Shown here piece after piece: positions 45,690 to 55,735 of a stretch of 64,000 nt of DNA; positions within the stretch are counted from its first letter, which is position 1, and each line of letters begins with the position of its first letter. This stretch comes from an uncultured Aquimarina sp. Lineage in GTDB: Bacteria > Bacteroidota > Bacteroidia > Flavobacteriales > Flavobacteriaceae. The notes under the pieces are model-generated. The model was not told where the DNA came from. It worked only from the letters and a program-made list of their open reading frames with translations, and ran no database searches. A program made the translations under genes and the position numbers. The stretch covers positions 310,001-374,000 of the forward strand of contig CANMLL010000001.1 in the NCBI GenBank assembly GCA_947498775.1, in the 5' to 3' direction.

Positions 45690-46144
45690 TACTTAAATTC
45701 GTTTAAGTTAATAGTTTTAGGCTTTTGAGCATCTTGATCATGTTCTGATCCTGCATAAACCTTTAAATTACGAAATAAAGCTGCTCCTAATTTGTTTTTA
45801 GGTAGCATTCCTTTTACCGCTTTTTCGATTAAACGCTCTGGGTCTTTGTCAAACAATTCCTGAGCAGTAAGACTTCTTTGCCCTCCAGGGTATCCAGTGT
45901 GACGGATATATGATTTATCTGTCCACTTTTTTCCTGTTAAGTTGATTTTTTCGGCATTGGTAATGATAACATTATCACCGCAATCAACGTGTGGGGTAAA
46001 GTTAGGCTTGCGCTTCCCTCTAAGTAGTATAGCTACTACAGAAGATAGACGTCCTAAAGTCTGTCCTTCAGCATCTACATGCAACCATTCCTTTGTAACG
46101 GTAGCTTTATTGGCAGATACTGTTTTGTAACTTAATGTGTCCAC
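45689..46144 (-). CDS. rplM: 50S ribosomal protein L13
   Basis: A 151-residue L13 with the [19 protein letters not shown] start and the [12 protein letters not shown] and [11 protein letters not shown] motifs. It is first in the rplM-rpsI-rpsB-tsf cluster and has the best promoter in the window. Confidence 0.98.
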   Translation of the reverse strand: MDTLSYKTVSANKATVTKEWLHVDAEGQTLGRLSSVVAILLRGKRKPNFTPHVDCGDNVIITNAEKINLTGKKWTDKSYIRHTGYPGGQRSLTAQELFDKDPERLIEKAVKGMLPKNKLGAALFRNLKVYAGSEHDQDAQKPKTINLNEFK

Positions 46145-46196
46145 ACTAATTAATTTTACTTATTAAACATTCCTTTTCCTATATAAAATAGGGGTG

Positions 46197-46227
46197 CAAA
46201 TGTACAATTATATATTTATATAGCAAA
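46197..46227 (-). promoter_or_regulatory. Canonical Bacteroidota promoter of rplM-rpsI
   Basis: On the minus strand TTTG (46227-46224), 19 bases, then TACATTTG (46204-46197). This matches the -33/-7 consensus and spacing of the primary Bacteroidota sigma factor. The start codon follows 52 bases downstream. Confidence 0.8.
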
Positions 46228-46422
46228 CCGCAAATACATATTATTTTTAATGTAGGATGCATTGGTTTTTAGATAGATTACCCAACACTGTATTAATTGG
46301 TTTCTTTTAAATCTTTTAATATGTATTTCCTGTTAATATTTTACTAAAAAACTAAAAAAGTGTGACAAACAATAATAGTTTGGGTCATCTTAGATATATC
46401 AATCATTAAACATCTAATCATC

Positions 46423-49125
46423 ATGAAGTGTTCATGTTATTTTCTGGTACTAGTACTAGTCCCTTTTTTAATTCATGCACAAGATTCTACAAAAACTGCA
46501 ACTTTAGTAAAAAAAAGAATTTACACTACAAAACCACTTAATGGTACCGAGGCTCCAACAATAGATGGGATTATTGATGAATCGGGTTGGGATCTAGTAG
46601 CATGGACAGGAGATTTTATTGAAAACGAACCTGATGAAAACACCCCTCCCAGTGAGCAGACTAAATTTAAAATAGTATACGATCAAAAGTATCTTTATGT
46701 TGCTTATAAATGTTATGATTCTGATCCGGCTAAAATTGAAAAAAGATTATCGAGACGAGATGGTTTTGCTGGGGATTGGGTAGAGATTAATCTGGATACC
46801 TATCATGATAAACGAACCGGTTTTTCTTTTACCATCACCGCTGCAGGAGTGAAAGGGGATGAGTTTATCTCGCAAAATGGTGATAACTGGGATGGTAGTT
46901 GGAATCCGATTTGGTATACAGCAACCAACATTGACGAAGAAGGTTGGAGTGCAGAAATAAAAATCCCATTAAGTCAATTAAAATTTGGTAAAAGTAAAGA
47001 ACAAATATGGGGGCTTCAGGTAAACCGAAGGTTTTTTAGAGAAGAGGAACGTTCGGTTTGGCAGCGTATCCCTCAAGATGCTCCTGGTTGGGTAAGTGAA
47101 TTTGGAGAATTACACGGTTTGATTAATATTGAACCACAGCATCAATTAGAAATTCAACCTTTTGCGGTGACACAATTTGATACTTTTCCGAAAGAGGAAG
47201 GAAATCCTTTTCGAGATGGAGAAGAATTTAAACTGAATGGAGGATTGGATGCAAAAATTGGGATTACCAATGATTTGACTCTTGATCTAACAGTGAATCC
47301 TGATTTTGGACAGGTAGAAGCTGATCCTGCGGCGATTGCTCTTGATGGTTTTCAGATTTTCTTTAGAGAACAACGACCCTTTTTTGTCGAAAACAAGAAT
47401 ATATTTGATTATCGGTTTGCAAACGGTCAGGACAATGTATTTTATTCGCGTAGAATAGGTAGGAGTCCTCAAGGTTCTATAAACGAGTTAGACGGTGAGT
47501 ATATAGATCGTCCTAATAATACAACCATATTGGGAGCAGCAAAATTTAGTGGTAAGACCAAAAATGGATGGTCTATTGGTATTCTTGAAAGCTTAACAGA
47601 ACGTGAGATTGCAAAAATAGAAGATGAAAATGGCAATCGAAGAGAGGCTATTGTAGAGCCGCTTACTAATTATTTTGTAGGTAGAGCGCAAAAAGACTTT
47701 AATGATCGTAATACATATATTGGTGGAATCTTTACTGCTGTTAACCGTAATTTGGGAGATGCTTTTGAAATTGATGAAGAGAATCCAAACACAGATGAAA
47801 CATCAGAACTTGTTGGTACAAGAGAAAATAATTTGAATAGTTTAAGAAAGTCTGCTTACTCTGGAGGTCTGGATTTTAGACATAACTGGAAAGATAGAAA
47901 ATTTTACATAGAGGGTAATCTGGTGTTAAGTCATGTTGAAGGTTCCAAAGAAGCTATAGAGGAAACACAACAAGAACTTACTCATAATTTTCAGAGACCA
48001 GATGCAGATCATGTAAGGGTTGATCCTAATAGAACATCGCTAACCGGTACCGGAGGTAAAATTACCGGAGGTAAATCTGGAGGCGGTAATTGGAGGTATA
48101 ATGCAGGGATTTTTTGGCGTTCACCAGAATTAGAACTTAATGATATTGGGTTTTTACGACAGGCAGATGAAATACGGCAGTTTGCCAATGTAAGATATCT
48201 GTTTTTAAAACCAACAAAGCTTTATAGAAGAGCTAATATTTTTGCAGAACAGTTTTCAACTTTTGATTTTGAAGGTAACTACAATCGAATTCAGTATTTT
48301 TTGCGCGGAGAAATTAATTATACAAATAACTGGTGGACCGAAGTTGGTTTTGGCCATAAACCCAGAATCTTTTCAAATACGATTTTACAAGGTGGGCCAA
48401 GATGGCGTTTTTCTGATGAAAATTTTGCCTTTCTGTTCTTTGGCTCTGATCGAAGAAAAAAGTTCAATTTTACAGTGGGTTATGATGGCTCAAAAGCACG
48501 ACAAAATAACTTCTCGTTTAATAGGTACGTGATACGACTCCGCTATCAACCAATGAACGCATTAAGTATATCTCTTAATCCACAATTTAGGCAAAATCCT
48601 AATAAAACGCAGTATGTTACTGAGGTCGATTTTAATGGCACACCTCGTTATATTACAGCTAATATCGATCAGCAAACCTTAAGTGCAAGTATTCGATTAA
48701 ATTACAATATTAACCCTAATCTTACTATACAATATTATGGGGAGCCATTTATATCCAGAGGTAGGTACAAAGAGTTTAATTATGTAAATAATCCAATTGC
48801 GGCTGATCTGGGAGAACGAGTAACACTTTATGATCAAAATCAGATTTCTTTTGCAGATGATGTGTATTCTATTGATGAGAATACCGATGGTACAATAGAC
48901 TACACAATTGAGAATCCTGATTTTGCTTTTGTACAATTTCGCTCTAACCTGGTATTGCGTTGGGAGTATATCCCAGGATCCGAGATATTTTTGGTATGGT
49001 CACAAGGCGTTACAGGAGATGGAGATCCAGGAGATCACCTGTTTCGTAGTTTAAATAATCAGATTTTGGATAAGCAGCCAGAAAACACATTTTTGGTTAA
49101 GGCTACATATCGATTTGTATTGTAA
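46423..49125 (+). CDS. DUF5916 protein with N-terminal CBM9-like domain
   Basis: A 900-residue exported protein. The signal peptide covers residues 1-19 (CYFLVLVLVPFLIHAQ). Residues 40-230 match the carbohydrate-binding family 9-like domain that starts APTIDGIIDESGWD and contains LYVAYKCYDSDP. The rest is DUF5916, rich in strands and ending FLVKATYRFVL, like an outer-membrane barrel. A role in sugar or polymer handling at the outer membrane is inferred from the CBM9-like part. The serine hydrolase gene follows 69 bases downstream. Confidence 0.88.
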   Translation: MKCSCYFLVLVLVPFLIHAQDSTKTATLVKKRIYTTKPLNGTEAPTIDGIIDESGWDLVAWTGDFIENEPDENTPPSEQTKFKIVYDQKYLYVAYKCYDSDPAKIEKRLSRRDGFAGDWVEINLDTYHDKRTGFSFTITAAGVKGDEFISQNGDNWDGSWNPIWYTATNIDEEGWSAEIKIPLSQLKFGKSKEQIWGLQVNRRFFREEERSVWQRIPQDAPGWVSEFGELHGLINIEPQHQLEIQPFAVTQFDTFPKEEGNPFRDGEEFKLNGGLDAKIGITNDLTLDLTVNPDFGQVEADPAAIALDGFQIFFREQRPFFVENKNIFDYRFANGQDNVFYSRRIGRSPQGSINELDGEYIDRPNNTTILGAAKFSGKTKNGWSIGILESLTEREIAKIEDENGNRREAIVEPLTNYFVGRAQKDFNDRNTYIGGIFTAVNRNLGDAFEIDEENPNTDETSELVGTRENNLNSLRKSAYSGGLDFRHNWKDRKFYIEGNLVLSHVEGSKEAIEETQQELTHNFQRPDADHVRVDPNRTSLTGTGGKITGGKSGGGNWRYNAGIFWRSPELELNDIGFLRQADEIRQFANVRYLFLKPTKLYRRANIFAEQFSTFDFEGNYNRIQYFLRGEINYTNNWWTEVGFGHKPRIFSNTILQGGPRWRFSDENFAFLFFGSDRRKKFNFTVGYDGSKARQNNFSFNRYVIRLRYQPMNALSISLNPQFRQNPNKTQYVTEVDFNGTPRYITANIDQQTLSASIRLNYNINPNLTIQYYGEPFISRGRYKEFNYVNNPIAADLGERVTLYDQNQISFADDVYSIDENTDGTIDYTIENPDFAFVQFRSNLVLRWEYIPGSEIFLVWSQGVTGDGDPGDHLFRSLNNQILDKQPENTFLVKATYRFVL

Positions 49126-49194
49126 GTTTTTTAAAAAGTATGTTGACTTTTTAATTTAAAACGTATTTTGCGATCACCTTAGATTTGTGGCCAT

Positions 49195-50403
49195 ATGAAA
49201 TATATCTATCTTGCCTTTATTGGTATTATCTTAGTAGCTTGCAATACTTCAAAACCTAAAGAAAAAGTAAATGTAGTTGAAGAAAACCCAAGAGTGTCAG
49301 AATTAGACTCATTATCTTTCTTTTTGGATCATTATGAAAAGTTTTTTGCAACCAACTTTAATGTTTCTGAATGTCCAGGAGCAGCTATTGTAATCGTTAA
49401 AGATTCGACCGTAATTTATAAAAAGGGCTTTGGTGTTAAAGAAATTAATACACAAGATTCGGTCGACGTACATACGGTTTTTAGAATTGCGAGTTTATCA
49501 AAGGGTGTGACAGCAGTTCTGGCTGGCAATATGGTTGATCATAAAGAATTACAATGGGATCAAAACATAAAAGAATCTCTAACGTCCTTTGATTTAAGAG
49601 ATCGTGATCAAGCGGCCAGGCTTAGAGTAAGTCATTTACTATCTCATACTACTGGGCTTTATCCATATACATATACCAGACTGATACAACAAGGGTTGTC
49701 CTTGGATCAAATTATTAGAAATTTTAGAAGGAAAGGTGTAGTTGCCAAAGAAGGGGTGGATTATGAATATCAAAATGCAATGTTTTCGGTAATAGAAAGG
49801 ATTATGGAGAATAAAACCGAAAAGAATTTTGAAACCCTCCTTCAAGAACGAGTTTTTGACCCTTCGGGAATGCAAACGGCATCTTCTACTTTTGAAGCAA
49901 TAAAAAATCATGATAATGTAGCATTACCACATTCGTATAACCATTATTCAAAAAAATACAAGCTTGATAAACTTCATAAAAACTACTATAATGTTGCCGC
50001 AGCAGGAGGAATAAATGCATCGATCTCTGATATGGGTGAGTGCTTAAAAATATTACTTGGATATCGGCCTGACATTATTTCAAAAGAAAGCCTTACTGAT
50101 ATTTTTAACCCAATTATATGTACTAGTAATAAAGATACCTATGTGAATCTATGGGATGGTGTAACCGATTCTTATTACGCAATGGGTTGGCGGGTTTTGG
50201 ATTATAGAGGGCGAAGAATTATATATCACGGAGGAAATGTAAATCAATATAAAACACAACTTCTTATAGATCCTGATAATAACATAGGAATTTGTGTTTT
50301 GTTTAATGCACCTAATCCATTTAATGGACCAGTAATCCCTACTTTTTTGAATTACTATGATTTTTATAAGGATATGATGGATAAAAATAGTTCAGGAAAT
50401 TAA
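49195..50403 (+). CDS. Serine hydrolase lipoprotein, beta-lactamase/AmpC fold
   Basis: A 402-residue protein (PF00144) with lipobox LVAC (C16). Active-site motifs are S100-L-S-K103, Y-Q-N in YEYQNAMFSVIERI, and HGG in IIYHGGNVNQ. Sequence between motifs differs from the other two hydrolases here, so the three are not recent copies. Substrate unknown; D-amino-peptide or ester hydrolysis in the periplasm is typical. Confidence 0.88.
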   Translation: MKYIYLAFIGIILVACNTSKPKEKVNVVEENPRVSELDSLSFFLDHYEKFFATNFNVSECPGAAIVIVKDSTVIYKKGFGVKEINTQDSVDVHTVFRIASLSKGVTAVLAGNMVDHKELQWDQNIKESLTSFDLRDRDQAARLRVSHLLSHTTGLYPYTYTRLIQQGLSLDQIIRNFRRKGVVAKEGVDYEYQNAMFSVIERIMENKTEKNFETLLQERVFDPSGMQTASSTFEAIKNHDNVALPHSYNHYSKKYKLDKLHKNYYNVAAAGGINASISDMGECLKILLGYRPDIISKESLTDIFNPIICTSNKDTYVNLWDGVTDSYYAMGWRVLDYRGRRIIYHGGNVNQYKTQLLIDPDNNIGICVLFNAPNPFNGPVIPTFLNYYDFYKDMMDKNSSGN

Positions 50404-50424
50404 CAATTGTTGTTGCTTAAATAT

Positions 50425-50466
50425 AAAAAATGCCTTTTCAAGTTTTAGTTTGAAAAGGCATTTTTA
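50425..50466. terminator. Bidirectional terminator between convergent genes
   Basis: AATGCCTTTTCA and TGAAAAGGCATT form a 12-bp stem with a 10-nt loop, flanked by A and T runs. It serves the hydrolase gene on one strand and the fibronectin-III lipoprotein on the other. Confidence 0.85.
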
Positions 50467-50481
50467 TTCTCACCAAAGAAA

Positions 50482-51165
50482 TTAGTTTCTAAACATAAAA
50501 GTTTTTTTGCTGTTAGAGCTATTCCCGTTTTTATCTTTTGTGATTACTTGAAGAAAATATTCTGTATCGAAGATAATTTCAAAATTAGTAATACTGGTTT
50601 CTTTGGTATTAGCAATTAACTGAGGGTTACCTCCTGTGAAATTATTAAAAGCATAAACTTCATAAGTATCGATATCGTCATCCAAATCTAAACCTTCCCA
50701 TAAGATATTAATGGTTCCGTTTTTATTATCTTCTAAAGTAATTTTGGCCGGAAAAGGAATATGATTTGAAGTTGTAATACCTTCAGAATAAAAATTCCAG
50801 TTGGCGTTGCTGTCTTTAATGTTGTCTCTAGAAACAGCCGTTACACTCCAGGTAAATTGAGTTCCTTTGGGAAGTGCTATTTCTGTAGAAGTAGTATTTG
50901 AAGTTGTATTATAATTTTGTCCGGTTTCTGTATCGGTTACTTCAATGCTATAAGACGTCGCATTTGTTGAAGAAGCCCATCTAAATGGGATTTCGACCAT
51001 GTCGTTAGAGAGGTCAATTCCTTCTGTACATACTTCGTTATTATTAGGAAAAATTAGGTTAAAAGCTCCCAATTCTGTAGGAGCAGGTGCAGAGCTATCG
51101 TCACTCCCTCCGCAAGATTGAAGAGTGATTGCAAGTACTAATAGTATATATTTTATAATTCTCAT
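50482..51165 (-). CDS. Fibronectin type III-like lipoprotein coupled to the LRR adhesin
   Basis: A 227-residue protein with lipobox LQSC (C18) and an SGGSDDSS-type acidic linker. Two beta-sandwich domains follow: about 36-125 (IPFRWASSTNATSYSIEV, FTWSVTAVSRDN) and 130-225 (GTINILWEGLDLDDDIDTYEV, EYFLQVITKDKNGN), both with FN3-like patterns. The start codon overlaps the stop of the LRR gene in an ATGA, so the two proteins are made together. A surface partner of the LRR protein is a reasonable guess. Confidence 0.75.
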   Translation of the reverse strand: MRIIKYILLVLAITLQSCGGSDDSSAPAPTELGAFNLIFPNNNEVCTEGIDLSNDMVEIPFRWASSTNATSYSIEVTDTETGQNYNTTSNTTSTEIALPKGTQFTWSVTAVSRDNIKDSNANWNFYSEGITTSNHIPFPAKITLEDNKNGTINILWEGLDLDDDIDTYEVYAFNNFTGGNPQLIANTKETSITNFEIIFDTEYFLQVITKDKNGNSSNSKKTFMFRN

Positions 51166-54100
51166 TTCTTGAATATTTTGGTATTGATAGTTTGGGTTGT
51201 AGTAGTAACAGTTACCAGATACATTCCTGAAGCCATATTTTGCATTGGGATGGTATAAAGGTCTTTGTTATCTACGGTTTTAGAAAAAACAACAGCACCT
51301 GTAAGGTTGGTGACAGAAATAACTGTTTTGATTCCGCCTAATCCTAAAATGTTCAACTCGTTATTTGTAGGGATAGGATAGAATGATAATGTTCCATTTG
51401 TAATGATTTTATTGAATTTTCCTTGGCAAACTTTATCAGTTTTTATTTCTATGCTATTGGATCCATCTTGTATATCAAAACTAATTTGTCTGGCAGAAGT
51501 ATCTTCAAAGTTAAACTCATAACTCTTAGCGTTAACAGTTACATTGTAATACTTGCTTCCAGAAACTGTATACGTAGCTGTTTTTTTATCTATTTGGGTT
51601 TTGGCAACCTTAAGATCGGCTGGAGTTTGTATTTCTAATATATATGATTGAGAGAACCCTCGCAAATCTGGTGTAGATACAATTATCTCATAAGTATTCG
51701 CTTCAAGGTTATCTATTACAAAGGCTGTATCAAATCTAATGTCTTGATATCTTCGAGTAAATGTAGTACTGCTTAAATCTATAGTATATCGATAATCCTT
51801 GTTAAAATTAAAGGTTATTTCTCCATTTGCTGTATTTGCACATGAGGTACTTGTTGCCATGATACTTATATCTGAAGGATTGATATCCACAAGTTGAGAA
51901 ACGGAACACCCAAAAGTATCTACAATATCACCGCTAGGTGTGTTTGGGCATAAATCTATATGGTTTGCCACACCATCATTATCTTGGTCTTCTAGAGTTT
52001 GGGTTTGAGAACATCCATTTATGTCCACAACCTCACCAGCAGTTGTGTCTGGACATTGGTCTTTATCATTAGTTACCCCATCATTGTCATCATCTAATTG
52101 ACTTTGAGAGCATCCATTAATATTCACAACCTCACCGGCAGCTGTGTTTGGACATTGATCTTTTTCGTCACTAATTCCATCGCCATCAGAATCAGTAGTA
52201 ATGGTATCAATACTAATCGTTACTTTTTCTCTTCTTAGCGTTAATCCAGTAACTAGCGTATTTCTAATAAAACAATCATATACACCTGAATCAGAAGCAC
52301 TGGCATTAGTGATTACATAACTACGACGAGTTGCCCCAGGTATATCTTTTCCATCTTTTTGCCATTGATAGGTGTTATTTGGACTAGATGTAGCATTTAT
52401 AGATAAGGAAACCGATGCTTTATTACTAATCGTGATTGATTCTTCATTATCAACATTGGCTTGGGTAGAATAAGTCATTCCTTTATCAAGAAGCTCATTA
52501 AAATTGTCTTCAAAATCTTCAAAAACAAAATTATTATCAATAATATAAAAAGTTGATAAGTTAGCTAGTGTTGTTATTGAAGAAGGAATTGCTCCAGATA
52601 GGTTATTATCATTAATGATAATTGTATTTAATTCAGTTAGATTTCCTATTTCTGAAGGTATTCGACCTGTAAGTTTATTGAAATTCAGGGATATGGCTTC
52701 GAGTTTGGTTGGAATTGCAATTTCAGAAGGAATAGGTCCTGATAACTCATTAAATGATAAATTAAGAAACCTCAATTCACGTACGTTTCCAATTTCGATA
52801 GGAATTTCCCCTGTAAGTTTGTTTGAGCTTAAATCTAATGCGTATACTTTAGTTAGATTTCCAATTTGGGTAGGAATTGAGCCTGATAATTCGTTGACAG
52901 TTAGATTTAGATTTTCTAACTCGGTAAGATTTCCAATTTCGGCAGGAATTTCTCCTGTTAGTTTATTTACTCCAGCACCCAAAAAATTAAGCTTAGTTAG
53001 ATTTCCAATTTCAGCAGGAATTGTACCTGTTAATTGATTTCCTGTTAAACTTAAGGTCGTTAAGTTGATTAGGTTTCCTAACGCTATTGGTATTTGACCA
53101 GTAAAAGCATTATCAGAAAGTGAAAGCTTTTCAAGATTGATTAAGTTTCCTATTTCATCTGATATGGTCCCAATGAGTTCATTATTGCTTAAGTTAAGAC
53201 TTTTAAGGTTGGTTAAGTTTCCCATTCCTGTAGGGATAGATCCTGTAAGTTTATTGCTTAGAAGAGAAAGTTCTCTTAATCCGGTAAGGTTTACAATTCC
53301 TGCTGGGATATCTCCAGTTAACTGGTTTCTGGTTAAAGAAAGCTTTTGTAATTGTGTTAGGTTTTCAATTTCAACAGGAATTGACCCGGTTAACCCATTT
53401 TCTGCTAGTAACAATTCTCTTAAGCGAGTAAGGTTTCCAATTTGTGAAGGAATAGCCCCGCTAAGATTATTTAAACCAAGGTTTACTATAAGTAGATTGG
53501 TTAAGTTTCCTATCTCATTAGGTATCGCACCAGTAAGATTGTTTAACCTTAGATTTAATGTAACTAGGTTGACTAAATTTCCTATTTGATTTGGGATCTC
53601 TCCTGTTAAAGAATTGTCTCCTAGAAGTAAGGTTCTTAATTCGATTAAATTTCCAATTTCAACAGGTAATTCTCCTGTTAAACTATTACGACTTATATCA
53701 AGTTTTTCTAAGGTAACAAGTTTGGTAATTTGAATTGGGAATTCACCTTCTAATTCATTTAAAGATAAGGAAAGTCTTTTAAGACTTGAAGCGAGTTTTT
53801 CAATTTCAATAGGTACTTGACCAGTCAAGGTATTGTTATCAAAATTCAGGCTTTCAAGTTTTGAAAAATCACCAATTTGCGATGGGATAGTCCCTTTTAA
53901 ATTATTATCAAAAAGATTTAAATCAATTACATTTCCGGTTGAATTCAAGGTAACTCCATGCCATGTACTTACATCGGCATTTAAATCCCATGTATTAGTC
54001 CAATTAGGGCCATCTGTTGCATTGTAAAGAGCTATTAATGCATCTTTTTCAATTTGAGAAACAACGATACCACTAGTAACATTTATTATATTTCTTTGCA

Positions 54101-55646
54101 ATGTAAGATCAGCAATTGCAGAATTCGTAATGATACAGTCATACTCACCGATATCACTTGGTGTTGGATTTGAAATAGTAAATGTACGAGCATTTTCACC
54201 TACGAGATCAACACCATCTTTACGCCATTGATATATGTTATTTATACTCTGTGTAGCATCTACAGATAATATTATGTTCTGCCCTGAAACTATTTCGATA
54301 GTTTCTGCATTGTCTACAGTAGCTTGTGGGGAGTATATAAACCTGGAATACCCGTTGTAAGTGGTAAAATCATCTTCGAAATCATCAAAAACAAAATTAT
54401 TTTCTGAAATAAGGAAATCATCTAGATTTGGAAGTATGCTTATTACTGTTGGGATTTTACCCGATAATTTTGTCCTATAAGCCCAAAGTGTTTCTAGTGT
54501 TGTAATATTTCCTATTTCTGCAGGAAGTGAGCCTGTAATGTTTTCTCCTCCTATTCTTAAGATTTTTAAACTACTTAGGTTACCTATTTGTGAGGGAATA
54601 TTGCCTGAAAATAAATTATCGGTAATAATTAGGTTTTCTAAATTAGCTAGATTAAAAAGTTCAACAGGAATGTTTCCCGTAAGGGAGTTAAAAGATAAAT
54701 TAAGCGTAACTAAGTTTGATAAATTCCCTATTGCTGCGGGGATTTCTCCAGAAAACTGGTTTCTAAATAAGTTAAGATGCTGTAAACTTGTTATATTTCC
54801 GATAGAGGCTGGGATCGCTCCATCAAAATTATTATCCGCAATATTAAGAGCTCTTAAGACACTAAGATTGGCCAGTTCGCTAGGAATCGCTCCTGATAGA
54901 CTATTTTCTTGTAAGACTAGAGTTTGTAAAAATTCTAGATTTCCAATTTCAGAAGGTAGTGTTCCTGTTAATTGGTCTCGTATTAAAGAGATTTCGGTAA
55001 CCCTGTTATTGCCATCTACAGTGACACCAGCCCATCTATTGTCTAATTTTGCATCTAGATTCCATTTATTTTCCCAGCCGTCACCACCTGTTGCGTTGTA
55101 GAAAGCAGTAAGTGCAGCTTTGTCAGGATTGGTTTCTATACTATTAAATATCTGAACGTTATCAATTAAAACTTCAAAAGGATCTGCTATAAATGAATTA
55201 AGGCTAAGTTCGAAATACCATTCTTCTGTAGTGTCTGGTGTAAATTCTTTGGTAACCGTAGTCCATTCAAAATTTTGTGGTATTGCGCTTGAAGAAGTGT
55301 TAGGTGTGAAATCTGCACCCCCATATTTGTAACCAATTACTTGTTGTCCAAAAGTGGCACTTCCTGTTCTTACTTTGTAGTCAAATCTAAGAGTATATGT
55401 TACACCGGCTTGTACAGTATAATTTGTTGCTATAATCTTTGGAGTGGTTGTTCCTGTTTCAAGGCTTATACCTTTATAACCATTAGTAGGTTCTAATCTA
55501 AAAATACTTACATCACCTTCTTCTGTCCAATTGTTAAAATTAGGAGCGAAGTATTCTTCAAAACCTCCATTTTGAATTAAATTAGTTTGTTGAGAATAAA
55601 AAAAGGTAGGATAAGCCAAGAAGGCTAGTAACAAATTTTTTTTCAT
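51162..55646 (-). CDS. Giant plant-type leucine-rich-repeat protein with Ig-like domains, TSP3 repeats and T9SS sorting domain
   Basis: A 1,494-residue protein from ATG at 55646, which gives a good signal peptide (MKKNLLLAFLAYPTFFYS); the longer open frame adds 12 residues without value. Order: CenC-like carbohydrate-binding domain (about 20-165), LRR cap with DKAALTAFYNATGGDGW (about 170), some 8-9 plant-type LRRs (LxGxIPxEIGNLxxL), an Ig-like domain with YQWRKDG and YDC, a second cap (NATDGPNWTNTW), some 19-20 LRRs, a second Ig-like domain, three thrombospondin-3 calcium-binding repeats (DSDGDGISDEKDQCP type), a linker domain and a T9SS type A sorting domain (last 70 residues, FYPIPTNNELNI). 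Export by T9SS and surface adhesion or ligand binding are inferred. Confidence 0.9.
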   Translation of the reverse strand: MKKNLLLAFLAYPTFFYSQQTNLIQNGGFEEYFAPNFNNWTEEGDVSIFRLEPTNGYKGISLETGTTTPKIIATNYTVQAGVTYTLRFDYKVRTGSATFGQQVIGYKYGGADFTPNTSSSAIPQNFEWTTVTKEFTPDTTEEWYFELSLNSFIADPFEVLIDNVQIFNSIETNPDKAALTAFYNATGGDGWENKWNLDAKLDNRWAGVTVDGNNRVTEISLIRDQLTGTLPSEIGNLEFLQTLVLQENSLSGAIPSELANLSVLRALNIADNNFDGAIPASIGNITSLQHLNLFRNQFSGEIPAAIGNLSNLVTLNLSFNSLTGNIPVELFNLANLENLIITDNLFSGNIPSQIGNLSSLKILRIGGENITGSLPAEIGNITTLETLWAYRTKLSGKIPTVISILPNLDDFLISENNFVFDDFEDDFTTYNGYSRFIYSPQATVDNAETIEIVSGQNIILSVDATQSINNIYQWRKDGVDLVGENARTFTISNPTPSDIGEYDCIITNSAIADLTLQRNIINVTSGIVVSQIEKDALIALYNATDGPNWTNTWDLNADVSTWHGVTLNSTGNVIDLNLFDNNLKGTIPSQIGDFSKLESLNFDNNTLTGQVPIEIEKLASSLKRLSLSLNELEGEFPIQITKLVTLEKLDISRNSLTGELPVEIGNLIELRTLLLGDNSLTGEIPNQIGNLVNLVTLNLRLNNLTGAIPNEIGNLTNLLIVNLGLNNLSGAIPSQIGNLTRLRELLLAENGLTGSIPVEIENLTQLQKLSLTRNQLTGDIPAGIVNLTGLRELSLLSNKLTGSIPTGMGNLTNLKSLNLSNNELIGTISDEIGNLINLEKLSLSDNAFTGQIPIALGNLINLTTLSLTGNQLTGTIPAEIGNLTKLNFLGAGVNKLTGEIPAEIGNLTELENLNLTVNELSGSIPTQIGNLTKVYALDLSSNKLTGEIPIEIGNVRELRFLNLSFNELSGPIPSEIAIPTKLEAISLNFNKLTGRIPSEIGNLTELNTIIINDNNLSGAIPSSITTLANLSTFYIIDNNFVFEDFEDNFNELLDKGMTYSTQANVDNEESITISNKASVSLSINATSSPNNTYQWQKDGKDIPGATRRSYVITNASASDSGVYDCFIRNTLVTGLTLRREKVTISIDTITTDSDGDGISDEKDQCPNTAAGEVVNINGCSQSQLDDDNDGVTNDKDQCPDTTAGEVVDINGCSQTQTLEDQDNDGVANHIDLCPNTPSGDIVDTFGCSVSQLVDINPSDISIMATSTSCANTANGEITFNFNKDYRYTIDLSSTTFTRRYQDIRFDTAFVIDNLEANTYEIIVSTPDLRGFSQSYILEIQTPADLKVAKTQIDKKTATYTVSGSKYYNVTVNAKSYEFNFEDTSARQISFDIQDGSNSIEIKTDKVCQGKFNKIITNGTLSFYPIPTNNELNILGLGGIKTVISVTNLTGAVVFSKTVDNKDLYTIPMQNMASGMYLVTVTTTTQTINTKIFKK

Positions 55647-55735
55647 TTTAGGGCTTTTAAATTCGGGTGCGAAAATAATCAAAAAACCTTAGTTAACAAA
55701 CTATTAAGAAATTAAATTAGGGTTTTACCGTAAAA

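Noticed and set aside
52615..53589. Plus-strand open frames opposite the LRR gene with repeated FPIS...G pattern
   Set aside because: The repeat is only the complement of the LRR codons; the minus-strand protein has a signal peptide, domains and a sorting signal.
51162..55646. LRR array considered as a CRISPR or tandem DNA repeat
   Set aside because: The 72-base period is protein-coded 24-residue repeats with much DNA variation; no spacers.
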